Shown here: piece after piece, positions 1-5,788 of the stretch
Layout of the letters: each line of letters starts with the position of its first letter
Numbering within the stretch: position 1 is the first letter of the stretch
From: an uncultured Prevotella sp.
Lineage (GTDB): Bacteria > Bacteroidota > Bacteroidia > Bacteroidales > Bacteroidaceae
Length of the DNA: 5,788 nt
Reading direction: 5' to 3'
Assembly (NCBI GenBank): GCA_937901345.1
Contig: CALCHM010000115.1
Span: 1-5,788, forward strand
Position numbers and translations under genes: made by a program
The notes under the pieces: generated by a model
The model's database searches: none
The model's input: only the letters and a program-made list of their open reading frames with translations
What the model was told of the DNA's origin: nothing

Positions 1-54
1 GCCCAAAGGGCGGAGGGGTCTGTAGTAGAGGGTAAACTTCTATATTATTGCCAA
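1..54 (+). repeat. Left copy of a 54-bp terminal inverted repeat
   Basis: These 54 bases are identical to the reverse complement of 5734-5787; identity stops at base 55 (A here, T in the other copy). The outer end, GCCCAAAGGGC at 1-11, is itself a small hairpin (4-bp stem, AAA loop), so the window edge falls inside a palindromic part and the full repeat probably continues outside. No reading frame worth calling is present. It lies in the intergenic space downstream of the S9 peptidase gene, two bases from the terminator-like hairpin. The best reading is a dispersed intergenic repeat; a mobile-element end is less likely because no transposase is present. Confidence 0.9.
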
Positions 55-56
55 AA

Positions 57-100
57 GAATAGCATTCAAATCCGATTTCATCGACATTTGAATGCTATTC
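57..100 (-). terminator. Hairpin terminator of the S9 peptidase operon
   Basis: A perfect 15-bp stem pairs 57-71 with 86-100 around a 14-nt loop; the loop could add a CGA/TCG mini-stem (73-75 with 81-83). It begins 30 bases past the stop codon of the S9 peptidase. Read on the minus strand, the stem is followed directly by TTTT (56-53) and then an AT-rich stretch, as in an intrinsic terminator, although the stem is AT-rich and the T-tract short. A gene entering from the left on the plus strand could also use it, but that side has no T-tract, so the minus-strand role is favoured. Confidence 0.65.
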
Positions 101-130
101 ATGCGCCTATGGCGGTATGTATTACTAAAG

Positions 131-2011
131 TCACTTCGCCATCTGCTCTTTCAAGAAGCGCTCCATCGCACGATAGAAGTCGAAACGGTTTTCTTGATTG
201 TGGAAACCATGTCCTTCGTCCTCCTTCACCATATACTCTACTTCCACGCCGCGTGCTCGCAGAGCCTCGACCATTTGGTCACTTTCGGCCTTATTCACGC
301 GCGGGTCGTTAGCCCCTTGAGCAATGAAGAGCGGTGCCTTTATCAAATGTGCTTGAAGGGCAGGACTGTATGCTGTGAGCATTTCTAAATCCTTCTCTGG
401 ATCGCCCACTTGCTCATACATCATCTCCAAGAGCGGACGCCAATAGGGGGGAATGGTTTGCATGAACGTGAGAAGATTAGATACGCCAACATAATCTATT
501 CCGCATGCATAAAGGTCGGGCGTAAAACACAGACCTGCCAACGTGGCATAGCCGCCATAACTACCTCCATAAATAGCGATGCGCTTGGGGTCGGCAATGC
601 CCTGAGCAATCAACCAGTTCACACCGTCTGTGATGTCGTCTTGCATAGCCTGTCCCCACTGTTTGTAACTTGCTTCAAGGAACTTGCGACCGTAACCCGT
701 AGAACCGCGGAAATTCATTTGGAACACGGCATAACCGCGATTACAAAGGAACTGCACTTCGACCGAATAGCCCCATGAATCTCTTGCCCAAGGTCCTCCG
801 TGCGGATGTACCACTACGGGCAACTGTTTTGCCGTTTCTGGTGTGTAAGGATGAGGCAAAGACAGGTAACCCTCGATGGTCAAACCATCGCGCGAGGTAT
901 ACGTTACGGGATGCATTGCCACCATGTCTTCCTCGTGCAACCATGGTGCTAACTCGGTAAGTAAAACGGGACGCGCCACGGCACGGTCATAGAAGTAATA
1001 ACTGCCGCGCGTACGGTCACTACCCACATAGATCAGGTATTTCTGCTCTTCCTTATCCGTTGCGGTGATGCCAAATCGACGTCCCTCAAAGAAACTCCTT
1101 AGATGTTCACGAAAGGCGGCTTCTGCTTCGTCAAAATAATGGCGAATGGGGTCTTTATGTCCCTGACAATATACAGCCAACAACTTTTTGCGCTTGCGCG
1201 AGTAAGAAATGCTCGACACGTCATACAGCTCGTTGGCATAGAGATGCTCAAGTTCCTCGCAGTTCGCAGGATTCATCAATACGAGTTCTACCTTGTCGCG
1301 CCCTAAGTTGGTAGCAGCATAAACCAATCGGTTGTCGGGCGTAAACTCCATGAAATCTACCGATTCCTTAAAGTTCGTAGTCAACACGGGGCGGAAGTCT
1401 TCTCCCTCATGCTCGCGGTAAAGTATCTGCGTATTCACTCCATCTACGATTGCTGTTACTACGCGCAACTTTCCTTCGTGGTCGGTCATATACGACTGCC
1501 AGTTCCCTGGATTTTCTGCCAACTGTGTGAGTTCGCCCGTCTCTAAGTTCAGACGATAAGGGTCAAAAATCTCAGGTTGGCGCTTGTTCATGCCGATAAT
1601 CACCTCGTTGGGTACCTCTTCCAAATCATCTATGAGCGTAGTGCGCACACCCGGAAATGCGGTATATGCGCGCAAGTCGCTACCGTCGAGATTCACCCCG
1701 TAGAGTTGGAAATTCTCGTCGCCAGCAGTGTCTTTCATGAACAGGATGCGCGTATTCGTTGCCCACATATAACCTGCCACACTGCGTGCGGTCTCGCTGG
1801 TCAAGCGCAGCGTTTCTTCGCTCCCAATTCGTTGCACAAAGATGTTCATGCGGTCCTCATATGGAGCGAGGAAAGAGAAATAGGTGCCATCGGGAGAAAT
1901 CTGATAACCCGAACGGTCGGAATTTCTAAAAAAATCTTCTAGTGGATATTGTTTTACCATTGTATTGTCTGTTGCATCGTTACTGTTTGTGCTGCAAGAA
2001 CTGCTCCTCAT
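131..2011 (-). CDS. S9 family (prolyl oligopeptidase-type) serine peptidase
   Basis: This is a serine peptidase of the S9 family (Peptidase_S9, PF00326, behind a beta-propeller-like N-terminal domain), expected to cleave short peptides, acyl-peptides or dipeptides. With the ATG at 2011 it has 626 residues: a WD/TolB-like propeller at about 25-375 and an alpha/beta hydrolase domain at about 380-626. Visible active-site blocks are HPHGGPW (402-408, oxyanion region), the nucleophile elbow GGSYGG (482-487, Ser484), Asp569 in GANDPR and His601 in EGHGF. All three catalytic residues are present, so the enzyme should be active. The start is uncertain: GTG 2044 overlaps the upstream CHR gene by 29 nt, ATG 2011 follows that gene's stop by 4 nt, and ATG 1960 (MVKQYPLEDFF) gives 609 residues. 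I chose 2011 for its coupling distance. The N-terminus MRSSSCSTNSNDATDNT resembles the mature start of a lipoprotein but has no signal peptide before it. It is the last gene of the four-gene unit and is followed by a hairpin terminator. The substrate cannot be told from sequence. Confidence 0.95.
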   Translation of the reverse strand: MRSSSCSTNSNDATDNTMVKQYPLEDFFRNSDRSGYQISPDGTYFSFLAPYEDRMNIFVQRIGSEETLRLTSETARSVAGYMWATNTRILFMKDTAGDENFQLYGVNLDGSDLRAYTAFPGVRTTLIDDLEEVPNEVIIGMNKRQPEIFDPYRLNLETGELTQLAENPGNWQSYMTDHEGKLRVVTAIVDGVNTQILYREHEGEDFRPVLTTNFKESVDFMEFTPDNRLVYAATNLGRDKVELVLMNPANCEELEHLYANELYDVSSISYSRKRKKLLAVYCQGHKDPIRHYFDEAEAAFREHLRSFFEGRRFGITATDKEEQKYLIYVGSDRTRGSYYFYDRAVARPVLLTELAPWLHEEDMVAMHPVTYTSRDGLTIEGYLSLPHPYTPETAKQLPVVVHPHGGPWARDSWGYSVEVQFLCNRGYAVFQMNFRGSTGYGRKFLEASYKQWGQAMQDDITDGVNWLIAQGIADPKRIAIYGGSYGGYATLAGLCFTPDLYACGIDYVGVSNLLTFMQTIPPYWRPLLEMMYEQVGDPEKDLEMLTAYSPALQAHLIKAPLFIAQGANDPRVNKAESDQMVEALRARGVEVEYMVKEDEGHGFHNQENRFDFYRAMERFLKEQMAK

Positions 2012-2015
2012 GCCG

Positions 2016-2582
2016 CTACAACAAAAGCATCCCTGCCAATCCACTAAGCAGCAATAGGAACACGGGATTCAAGCGGAAGACACTCATACCAATTACGGTG
2101 AACAAGAAGAGGAAAGCGCTCACGCCAAGGTGCCATGGATAGGTCGATTCTCCAATGTTTTCGGGGATGCAAAGCGAAATTGCGACACCGCCAATCAATC
2201 CTGGAACCACCACCCTGAGGAAATCAAACACACTATCAACGATGGGTTGATACTCCTTAGATATCGTGATGCGCGTAGCAATCTCAGTCCAAACAAATGA
2301 AGGCATAGCCAGACCGAACAATGCCGCCGAAGATGCACCTAAGGCTACGCCCAATCCAAGATTGTTGTAAACCGCAAGATAACCACTCAACGTGGCAGCA
2401 TTCACTGCAGTTTCTCCAGGCACCATTCTGCTGACAAGTAGTAAGTCGGCAAACTGCGTATACGTCATCCATCCGCATTCTTCTACAACCCAATGCGCTA
2501 CAAAAGCCAGCACCGCCTCAGGACCTCCAAATCCAAAAAATCCTACAAGTAGGAAACCTATGAAAAGAAGCAAATATGTCAT
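2016..2582 (-). CDS. CHR-family (chromate transporter-like) membrane protein, second half-protein
   Basis: This 188-residue, very hydrophobic protein of the CHR (chromate ion transporter, PF02417) family has the size of a single-domain short CHR protein. Signatures are FFGFGGPEAVL at 15-25, matching the family's FGGP block, then WVVEECGWMTYTQFADLL, then MVPGETAVNAATLSGY at 53-68, matching the conserved PGP/PGE block with its Asn-Ala-Ala. VVVPGLIGG follows at 125-132, and the protein ends in a membrane segment rich in leucine. About five to six membrane segments are expected, in the inner membrane. It starts at an ATG 9 nt after the stop of the sister gene, with no obvious Shine-Dalgarno sequence. 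Short CHR proteins usually occur as adjacent pairs with opposite topology that work together, as expected here. Chromate export is the namesake function, but many members have unproven substrates. The gene ends 4 nt before the likely start of the S9 peptidase. Confidence 0.92.
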   Translation of the reverse strand: MTYLLLFIGFLLVGFFGFGGPEAVLAFVAHWVVEECGWMTYTQFADLLLVSRMVPGETAVNAATLSGYLAVYNNLGLGVALGASSAALFGLAMPSFVWTEIATRITISKEYQPIVDSVFDFLRVVVPGLIGGVAISLCIPENIGESTYPWHLGVSAFLFLFTVIGMSVFRLNPVFLLLLSGLAGMLLL

Positions 2583-2591
2583 AACTACGTA

Positions 2592-3119
2592 TTAGCGCAA
2601 AAATTTACCATATAAATATCCAGCAGCAACGGTGACGAGCAAAATGTAGAGCGGAGCAACGTGAAATATACCTACAGCTAAAGCCACGACAAAAGGCACC
2701 CATAGGAAACTCAAATCTACCTTACTGCTACGCCCCATACGGAAAGCAACAACCGCCAACATTCCTATAAGCGCGGGGCGCATTCCGCGGAGCATGCTTT
2801 CAAACAAGTCCCAGTGGCGCATGGGAGCAAAAACTGCAACAAGCAGCAGGAACAAGAGCATCAAGGGAATTACTGTTGCCGCCAAAGCGACGATACTTCC
2901 CCAACGTCCTGCCACGCGCCTGCCTATAATCGCTGCTATATTCAAACTGAATGCGCCTGGCATGAGTTGTGCTTGTGCAACAAGACGGTCGAATTCTTCG
3001 TCCGTCATCCACATACACTTTTCCACCACTCGCTTGCGGAGTGGTGGAAGTGATGCATACCCATTGCCGAGATGCAACAAGGCAAGGGGAGTAAATAAAA
3101 AAATGAGTTGTTTAATCAA
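2592..3119 (-). CDS. CHR-family (chromate transporter-like) membrane protein, first half-protein, TTG start
   Basis: This 175-residue hydrophobic partner of the CHR protein downstream (PF02417) shows LGNGYASLPPLRKRVVEK at 17-34, where the family normally has FGGGYAxxPLxxxxVV, then WMTDEEFDRLVAQAQLMPGAFSLNIAAIIG at 37-66, covering the conserved AQxxPG block. GMRPALIG follows at 112-119. Several membrane segments lie at about 72-97, 115-127 and 136-171. The start is TTG: no in-frame ATG occurs near the N-terminus, and only this start keeps the family's first membrane segment. It lies 4 nt after the DUF4301 stop codon, which suggests translational re-initiation. The oddity is Leu-Gly-Asn-Gly in place of Phe-Gly-Gly-Gly, which may mean a changed substrate or a helper role. 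It is expected to form a heteromeric inner-membrane transporter with the next gene's product. Family placement is firm; the ion carried is unknown. Confidence 0.9.
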   Translation of the reverse strand: MIKQLIFLFTPLALLHLGNGYASLPPLRKRVVEKCMWMTDEEFDRLVAQAQLMPGAFSLNIAAIIGRRVAGRWGSIVALAATVIPLMLLFLLLVAVFAPMRHWDLFESMLRGMRPALIGMLAVVAFRMGRSSKVDLSFLWVPFVVALAVGIFHVAPLYILLVTVAAGYLYGKFLR

Positions 3120-3123
3120 AATG

Positions 3124-4641
3124 CTATTGATGTTGTTCGCGATAGAGGTCGTTGACCGTCTTCACGGGATTAAAGGTAGAAAGGGGCACTTCTACGAACA
3201 CTGTGCTCCAGTCGCTCATCGCACCGTTCCAAAGACCTGGCAATTCAAGCGCCTTGAGTTCCTTACCGTCCTTACTCTTGTGTGAAATAAATCCTGTTGC
3301 CTTGTCCACATATTGCGGAAGGTCAAACTTCTCACCCTTATAATTCTTGATGGCACATACCAAATCTACGGGATTGAAGTGAGTGCCCTGTTCGAACATC
3401 GCCTTCTTTTCAGGATCAGCCATGTCGATTTGTGAACTTTCAAGAATCTGCAACGAGATGGTGCCATCGGGATTGTAAGCCAAGAACGGACCACCACCAG
3501 GTTCACCTACGTTACGCACCATACCGCAAACACGCATGGGGCGATTCAACTTCTGACGCAGATAAATAGCGAGTTCGGTATCTTCAAGCACTTTCGTTTC
3601 AGGATTCTTACAGAAAAGACGCTTCTGAACAAACTGCAACATTTCACGAAGTTCGTCCATCGTGTACTTACCGCTATCCAACTTTTCAAGGTATGCAAAT
3701 GCCTGCTTTTGCAAGTCAACAAGCAAACCAGCTAAAAGTTTCTTATACGTAATCGTGTCACCCTTCAAGCGATCGGGCACCACGTTGTCAATGTTCTTGA
3801 TAAACACAACGTCGCCATCAATATCGTTGAGATTTTCAATCAATGCTCCATGACCTCCGGGGCGGAACAGCAACGAACCATCGGCATTGCGGAAAGGTGT
3901 ATTGTCTGCATTAGCAGCAACAGTGTCGGTACTTGACTTCTGCTCAGAGAAGGAGATATCGAAAGTTGCTTCGTGTTGCGCTGCATATCCCTCAGCCTTT
4001 TCAGCAACAAGTTTTTCAAACAATGCGCGGTGCTCGGGCGAAACAGTGAAATGTACATTCACCTTCCCATCACCAGCCTTCGCATAAAGCGCACCTTCAA
4101 CAAGATGTTCTTCAAGCGGAGTGCGTGAACCTTCGGCATACTTATGGAACTTCAAAAGTCCCTTGGGTAACTTACCGTAGTTCAAACCTTCATCCACGAG
4201 CATTGCCTTTGCCACCGCCTTATACTGTCCTTCTGCTAAAAGCGCTTTGATGTCCTTGCCATATAACTTCATGCAAGCGGCATCAAGATCGGCATAGAAT
4301 GCTGCAGTGGGAAGTTCGTCGAAAAATTTCTTTTCAAAACTTGTTTCAGGAACGTCATACGCTGCATCAACAAATGAAAAGACATCCTTAAACATACGAC
4401 TCGCAGCACCTGAAGCAGGAACAAACTTTACCACCTTGTGATTTTCGGCAACATAAGCGTCCCAAACAGCAAGCAATTCTGCTTGTTCTTCTGCACTGGG
4501 GGCCAAGATGCCCTTTTCAATACTTGCAGCAGCACTCAATTTCAAGAAGGGGAAACCTTCTGCAAACTGCTTTAACTGATCTGCCAACTTTTCTTCTGAA
4601 ATACCCTTCTTTGCCAAAAGGGCCTTGTCATTTTCCAACAT
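3124..4641 (-). CDS. DUF4301 family protein, nucleotidyltransferase-like
   Basis: I recognise this 505-residue soluble protein as DUF4301 (PF14134), known mainly from Bacteroidetes and without an established function. No signal peptide or membrane segment is visible, so it should be cytoplasmic. Several blocks can be lined up by eye with UDP-sugar pyrophosphorylases (GT-A type nucleotidyltransferases): VPASGAASRMFK at 74-85 (nucleotide-binding glycine loop), LPKGLLKFHKY at 158-168 (the 'PK' sugar-nucleotide signature), RPGGHGALIENL at 260-271 (PPGHGD-like), FIKNIDNV at 280-287 (FVSNIDNLG-like, with the probable metal-binding Asp), GMVRNVGEPGGGPF at 373-386, and GTHFNPVDLV at 419-428 (FNTNNLW-like). 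A role in activating a sugar phosphate or related compound is inferred, not shown. The ATG at 4641 is preferred over the in-frame TTG at 4647; there is no Shine-Dalgarno sequence. It is the first gene of the four-gene unit and ends 4 nt before the TTG of the first CHR gene. Confidence 0.9.
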   Translation of the reverse strand: MLENDKALLAKKGISEEKLADQLKQFAEGFPFLKLSAAASIEKGILAPSAEEQAELLAVWDAYVAENHKVVKFVPASGAASRMFKDVFSFVDAAYDVPETSFEKKFFDELPTAAFYADLDAACMKLYGKDIKALLAEGQYKAVAKAMLVDEGLNYGKLPKGLLKFHKYAEGSRTPLEEHLVEGALYAKAGDGKVNVHFTVSPEHRALFEKLVAEKAEGYAAQHEATFDISFSEQKSSTDTVAANADNTPFRNADGSLLFRPGGHGALIENLNDIDGDVVFIKNIDNVVPDRLKGDTITYKKLLAGLLVDLQKQAFAYLEKLDSGKYTMDELREMLQFVQKRLFCKNPETKVLEDTELAIYLRQKLNRPMRVCGMVRNVGEPGGGPFLAYNPDGTISLQILESSQIDMADPEKKAMFEQGTHFNPVDLVCAIKNYKGEKFDLPQYVDKATGFISHKSKDGKELKALELPGLWNGAMSDWSTVFVEVPLSTFNPVKTVNDLYREQHQ

Positions 4642-4654
4642 ACACAAAGAGATT

Positions 4655-4730
4655 AAAGGTTATAGATTCACCCACAAAAGTAGTATTTTTTAACAACATA
4701 AACTCCTCTCTATCTGATTTTATAACCTTT
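4655..4730. repeat. 10-bp inverted repeat flanking the DUF4301 promoter
   Basis: AAAGGTTATA at 4655-4664 and TATAACCTTT at 4721-4730 are perfect inverted copies separated by 56 bases that contain the predicted -7 element. The left arm would lie just downstream of the expected transcript start and the right arm upstream of the -33 region, a layout that could suit two operator half-sites. The arms are AT-rich, so chance is a real alternative, and no regulator gene is present nearby. Confidence 0.35.
4675..4682 (-). promoter_or_regulatory. Bacteroidetes-type -7 promoter element for the DUF4301-CHR-S9 unit
   Basis: Read on the minus strand this is TACTTTTG, an exact match to the TAnnTTTG -7 element of the primary sigma factor in Bacteroidetes. 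A weak -33 candidate, TTTA (4702-4699), lies 16 bases upstream, slightly closer than usual and off the TTTG consensus. The expected transcript start near 4668 would give a leader of about 27 nt before the ATG at 4641. It lies in the only sizeable gap between genes of this cluster, which supports a promoter here. Confidence 0.6.
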
Positions 4731-4773
4731 CGCTCAAAAAAACAGAGGTTTAGCAAAGAAACAAGTGGGTATC

Positions 4774-5484
4774 TCAACTCAAAATGTTGACAAAGAAAAA
4801 GTAGATTATGGGCAAAAATAGCGCTGGCAACATATTCAGCGTCTTACTATCTTTGATTCCTAGAATCGAAAGTCCAGATGCAAAGATGAGAATACCACCC
4901 ACAATAGAGAGTTCCGTAATCATTGCTTCATGAATAATAGAAGACGAAATAGAAGCAACAGTATAAAACGTGCCTTGCCAAAGAAACAAAACGGGAGCCG
5001 CCCAAAGCATTCCCCAACCGTAAGTAGAGGCAAGTACCATGGATGTAACGAAATCCAAGGTCGCATTCGTGAAGAGATACGTATTATCTCCCTGCAACGC
5101 ACTCACTACGGGACCTAGCATCGAGAGTGTGCCTACACAATAAAGCAATATCCCCGTAGAAAGTCCTTCACCAAGGCGCTTCACCTGCACTTCTGAATTT
5201 GACGAACTGTTCCCCCCACTACGCGATACCAAACGGTTAAAACGCTCCGTCAATCTGCAAGCATAACCGATCAACGAACCGACCGCTAAGCAGACAATGA
5301 ACAATACGGAGCATTCAGACTTCGGCAAGTGTTGCACAAAAGCATGGAGTCCCAACGCCACAGCGCAAAATCCCATCGCATTATAAAGCCCCTCCTGATA
5401 CTGCGGTTTTACCCCTTTCCGCAACAATGCCCCAAGGGATGTTCCTAAAATTATCGTAGCGGTATTAACAATTGTTCCTAGCAT
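4774..5484 (-). CDS. DUF554 family (YqgA-like) membrane protein
   Basis: This 236-residue inner-membrane protein belongs to DUF554 (PF04474; E. coli YqgA is a member), of unproven transport or channel function. Family signs include the N-terminus MLGTIVNTATIILGTSLGALL (an early Asn, then a Gly-rich helix), LYCVGTLSMLGPV at 114-126, the acidic, small-residue block LDFVTSMVLASTYGWG at 143-158, and PVLFLWQGTFY at 164-174; ELSIVGGILIFASGLSILGI at 191-210 and a final hydrophobic helix follow. About six to seven membrane segments are likely. Residues 86-100 form a Ser/Asn/Gly-rich hydrophilic linker. The length is normal for the family and the ORF is intact. The ATG at 5484 is supported by AAGGA seven bases upstream, the only Shine-Dalgarno-like site seen in the window. 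The stop codon is 132 bases before the next gene, which has its own promoter element, so this gene is probably a separate transcript. Confidence 0.93.
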   Translation of the reverse strand: MLGTIVNTATIILGTSLGALLRKGVKPQYQEGLYNAMGFCAVALGLHAFVQHLPKSECSVLFIVCLAVGSLIGYACRLTERFNRLVSRSGGNSSSNSEVQVKRLGEGLSTGILLYCVGTLSMLGPVVSALQGDNTYLFTNATLDFVTSMVLASTYGWGMLWAAPVLFLWQGTFYTVASISSSIIHEAMITELSIVGGILIFASGLSILGIKDSKTLNMLPALFLPIIYFFFVNILS

Positions 5485-5491
5485 AACAAAA

Positions 5492-5496
5492 TCCTT
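5492..5496 (-). promoter_or_regulatory. Shine-Dalgarno-like site of the DUF554 gene
   Basis: AAGGA on the minus strand lies 7 nt before the ATG at 5484. The other genes here have no such site, as is usual for Bacteroidetes, so this supports the chosen start and may indicate stronger or differently controlled translation. Confidence 0.5.
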
Positions 5497-5685
5497 AGTT
5501 GAAGAATATGGCGCATCTCCAGGTCTCTCACACCAACCCTCATATAACTTTCAGTCCACGAAGTTACTCAGTTTTCTGAAAATAGACCATTACGACGCGG
5601 CAAAATATGACGAACAAAAACCACAGCGACGCTCTCAACATTCATTCCTCTACATGATATTCACGTATCCCCCCCGCATAAACAC

Positions 5686-5718
5686 TGTGTGCCACTTACA
5701 TTGAAGCAGTGGCACACA
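5686..5718. other. 11-bp perfect hairpin next to the right repeat
   Basis: TGTGTGCCACT (5686-5696) pairs perfectly with AGTGGCACACA (5708-5718) around an 11-nt loop. No T-tract follows on either strand, so a classical intrinsic terminator is not supported. It lies 15 bases inside the right copy of the 54-bp repeat, echoing the hairpin beside the left copy. It may end transcription of a gene lying beyond the right edge. Confidence 0.55.
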
Positions 5719-5733
5719 ACATATCCTTATAAA

Positions 5734-5787
5734 TTGGCAATAATATAGAAGTTTACCCTCTACTACAGACCCCTCCGCCCTTTGGGC
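5734..5787 (-). repeat. Right copy of the 54-bp terminal inverted repeat
   Basis: Perfect reverse-complement copy of bases 1-54. Its outer end (5777-5787) forms the same GCCC-TTT-GGGC mini-hairpin, and the final base of the window, A5788, is one base past the matched part. It lies in intergenic DNA upstream of the DUF554 gene. The same interpretation applies as for the left copy: the end of a dispersed repeat at which the window stops. Confidence 0.9.
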
Positions 5788-5788
5788 A

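Larger units (their letters stand above)
5485..5733. other. Gene-free region upstream of the DUF554 gene
   Basis: This 249-base stretch holds no credible gene on either strand. It should contain the DUF554 promoter, but I found no exact TAnnTTTG match on the minus strand; the nearest is TATTTTG at 5607-5601, one base short of the right spacing. It also has a run of seven C (5669-5675) and the hairpin at 5686-5718. Confidence 0.7.

Noticed and set aside
88..388. Overlapping plus-strand ORFs of 74 and 98 codons
   Set aside because: They lie mostly antisense to the conserved catalytic end of the S9 peptidase and show no recognisable protein family; the composition is typical of shadow frames.
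1577..1942. Plus-strand ORF of 121 codons inside the S9 peptidase
   Set aside because: Fully antisense to the well-conserved propeller domain, with no domain resemblance and no promoter or ribosome site that I can see.
2009..2050. Programmed or error frameshift fusing the second CHR protein to the S9 peptidase
   Set aside because: The CHR protein already has normal family length with a natural final helix, and no classic slippery heptamer with a stimulating structure is evident. Kept only as a minor explanation for the odd S9 N-terminus.
2794..3285. Plus-strand ORF of 163 codons across the CHR and DUF4301 junction
   Set aside because: Antisense to two clearly recognised genes; the translation is low in hydrophobic structure, rich in Ser, Lys and Arg, and matches no family I know.
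4731..4773. Intrinsic terminator after the DUF554 gene
   Set aside because: A run of seven T is present on the minus strand (about 4741-4735), but I found no stable hairpin directly before it.
1..5787. Transposon or integrative element bounded by terminal inverted repeats
   Set aside because: No transposase, integrase, resolvase or accessory cargo is encoded. All genes look like ordinary chromosomal genes, and target-site duplications cannot be examined because the window ends at the repeats.
1..5788. CRISPR arrays, tRNA, rRNA or known riboswitches
   Set aside because: No regularly spaced direct repeats, cloverleaf signatures or conserved RNA motifs were seen on either strand.

Overview
The window looks like a chromosomal piece of a Bacteroidales bacterium, most likely Prevotellaceae or a close relative. 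The reasons are the S9 peptidase with its HPHGGPWARD and YGGSYGG blocks, a DUF4301 protein (a family I know mainly from Bacteroidetes), a promoter element of the Bacteroidetes TAnnTTTG type, and starts that mostly lack a Shine-Dalgarno sequence. No genes for phage, plasmid, transposase or integrase functions are visible. The genus is inferred from family resemblance, not from a database search.

All five convincing genes lie on the minus strand and are read from right to left. First comes a DUF554/YqgA-type membrane protein (4774-5484), standing alone behind a 249-base gene-free stretch. After a 132-base gap containing a good promoter element comes a packed four-gene unit. It holds a DUF4301 protein (3124-4641), two half-size CHR-family (chromate-transporter-like) membrane proteins (2592-3119 and 2016-2582), and an S9 prolyl-oligopeptidase-family peptidase (131-2011, with an uncertain start). 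The gaps inside the unit are about 4, 9 and 4 nt, so co-transcription and probably translational coupling are likely. A 15-bp perfect hairpin followed by TTTT (57-100) ends the unit.

The two CHR half-proteins probably form one heteromeric transporter. Why they share an mRNA with a nucleotidyltransferase-like protein and a peptidase is not clear from known pathways. In the DUF4301 protein I can line up motifs with the UDP-sugar pyrophosphorylase fold (SGAASRM, LPKGLLKFH, RPGGHG, FIKNIDN, THFNPVDL). This makes a sugar- or nucleotide-activating role a concrete hypothesis.

The most striking feature outside the genes is at the two edges. Bases 1-54 and 5734-5787 are perfect inverted copies of each other, each ending outward in a small GCCC/GGGC hairpin and each lying next to a larger hairpin on its inner side. 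This is most likely a dispersed intergenic repeat at which the assembly broke. An invertible or mobile segment is possible but has no recombinase to support it here. I found no clear new defence, mobile or RNA system in the window.
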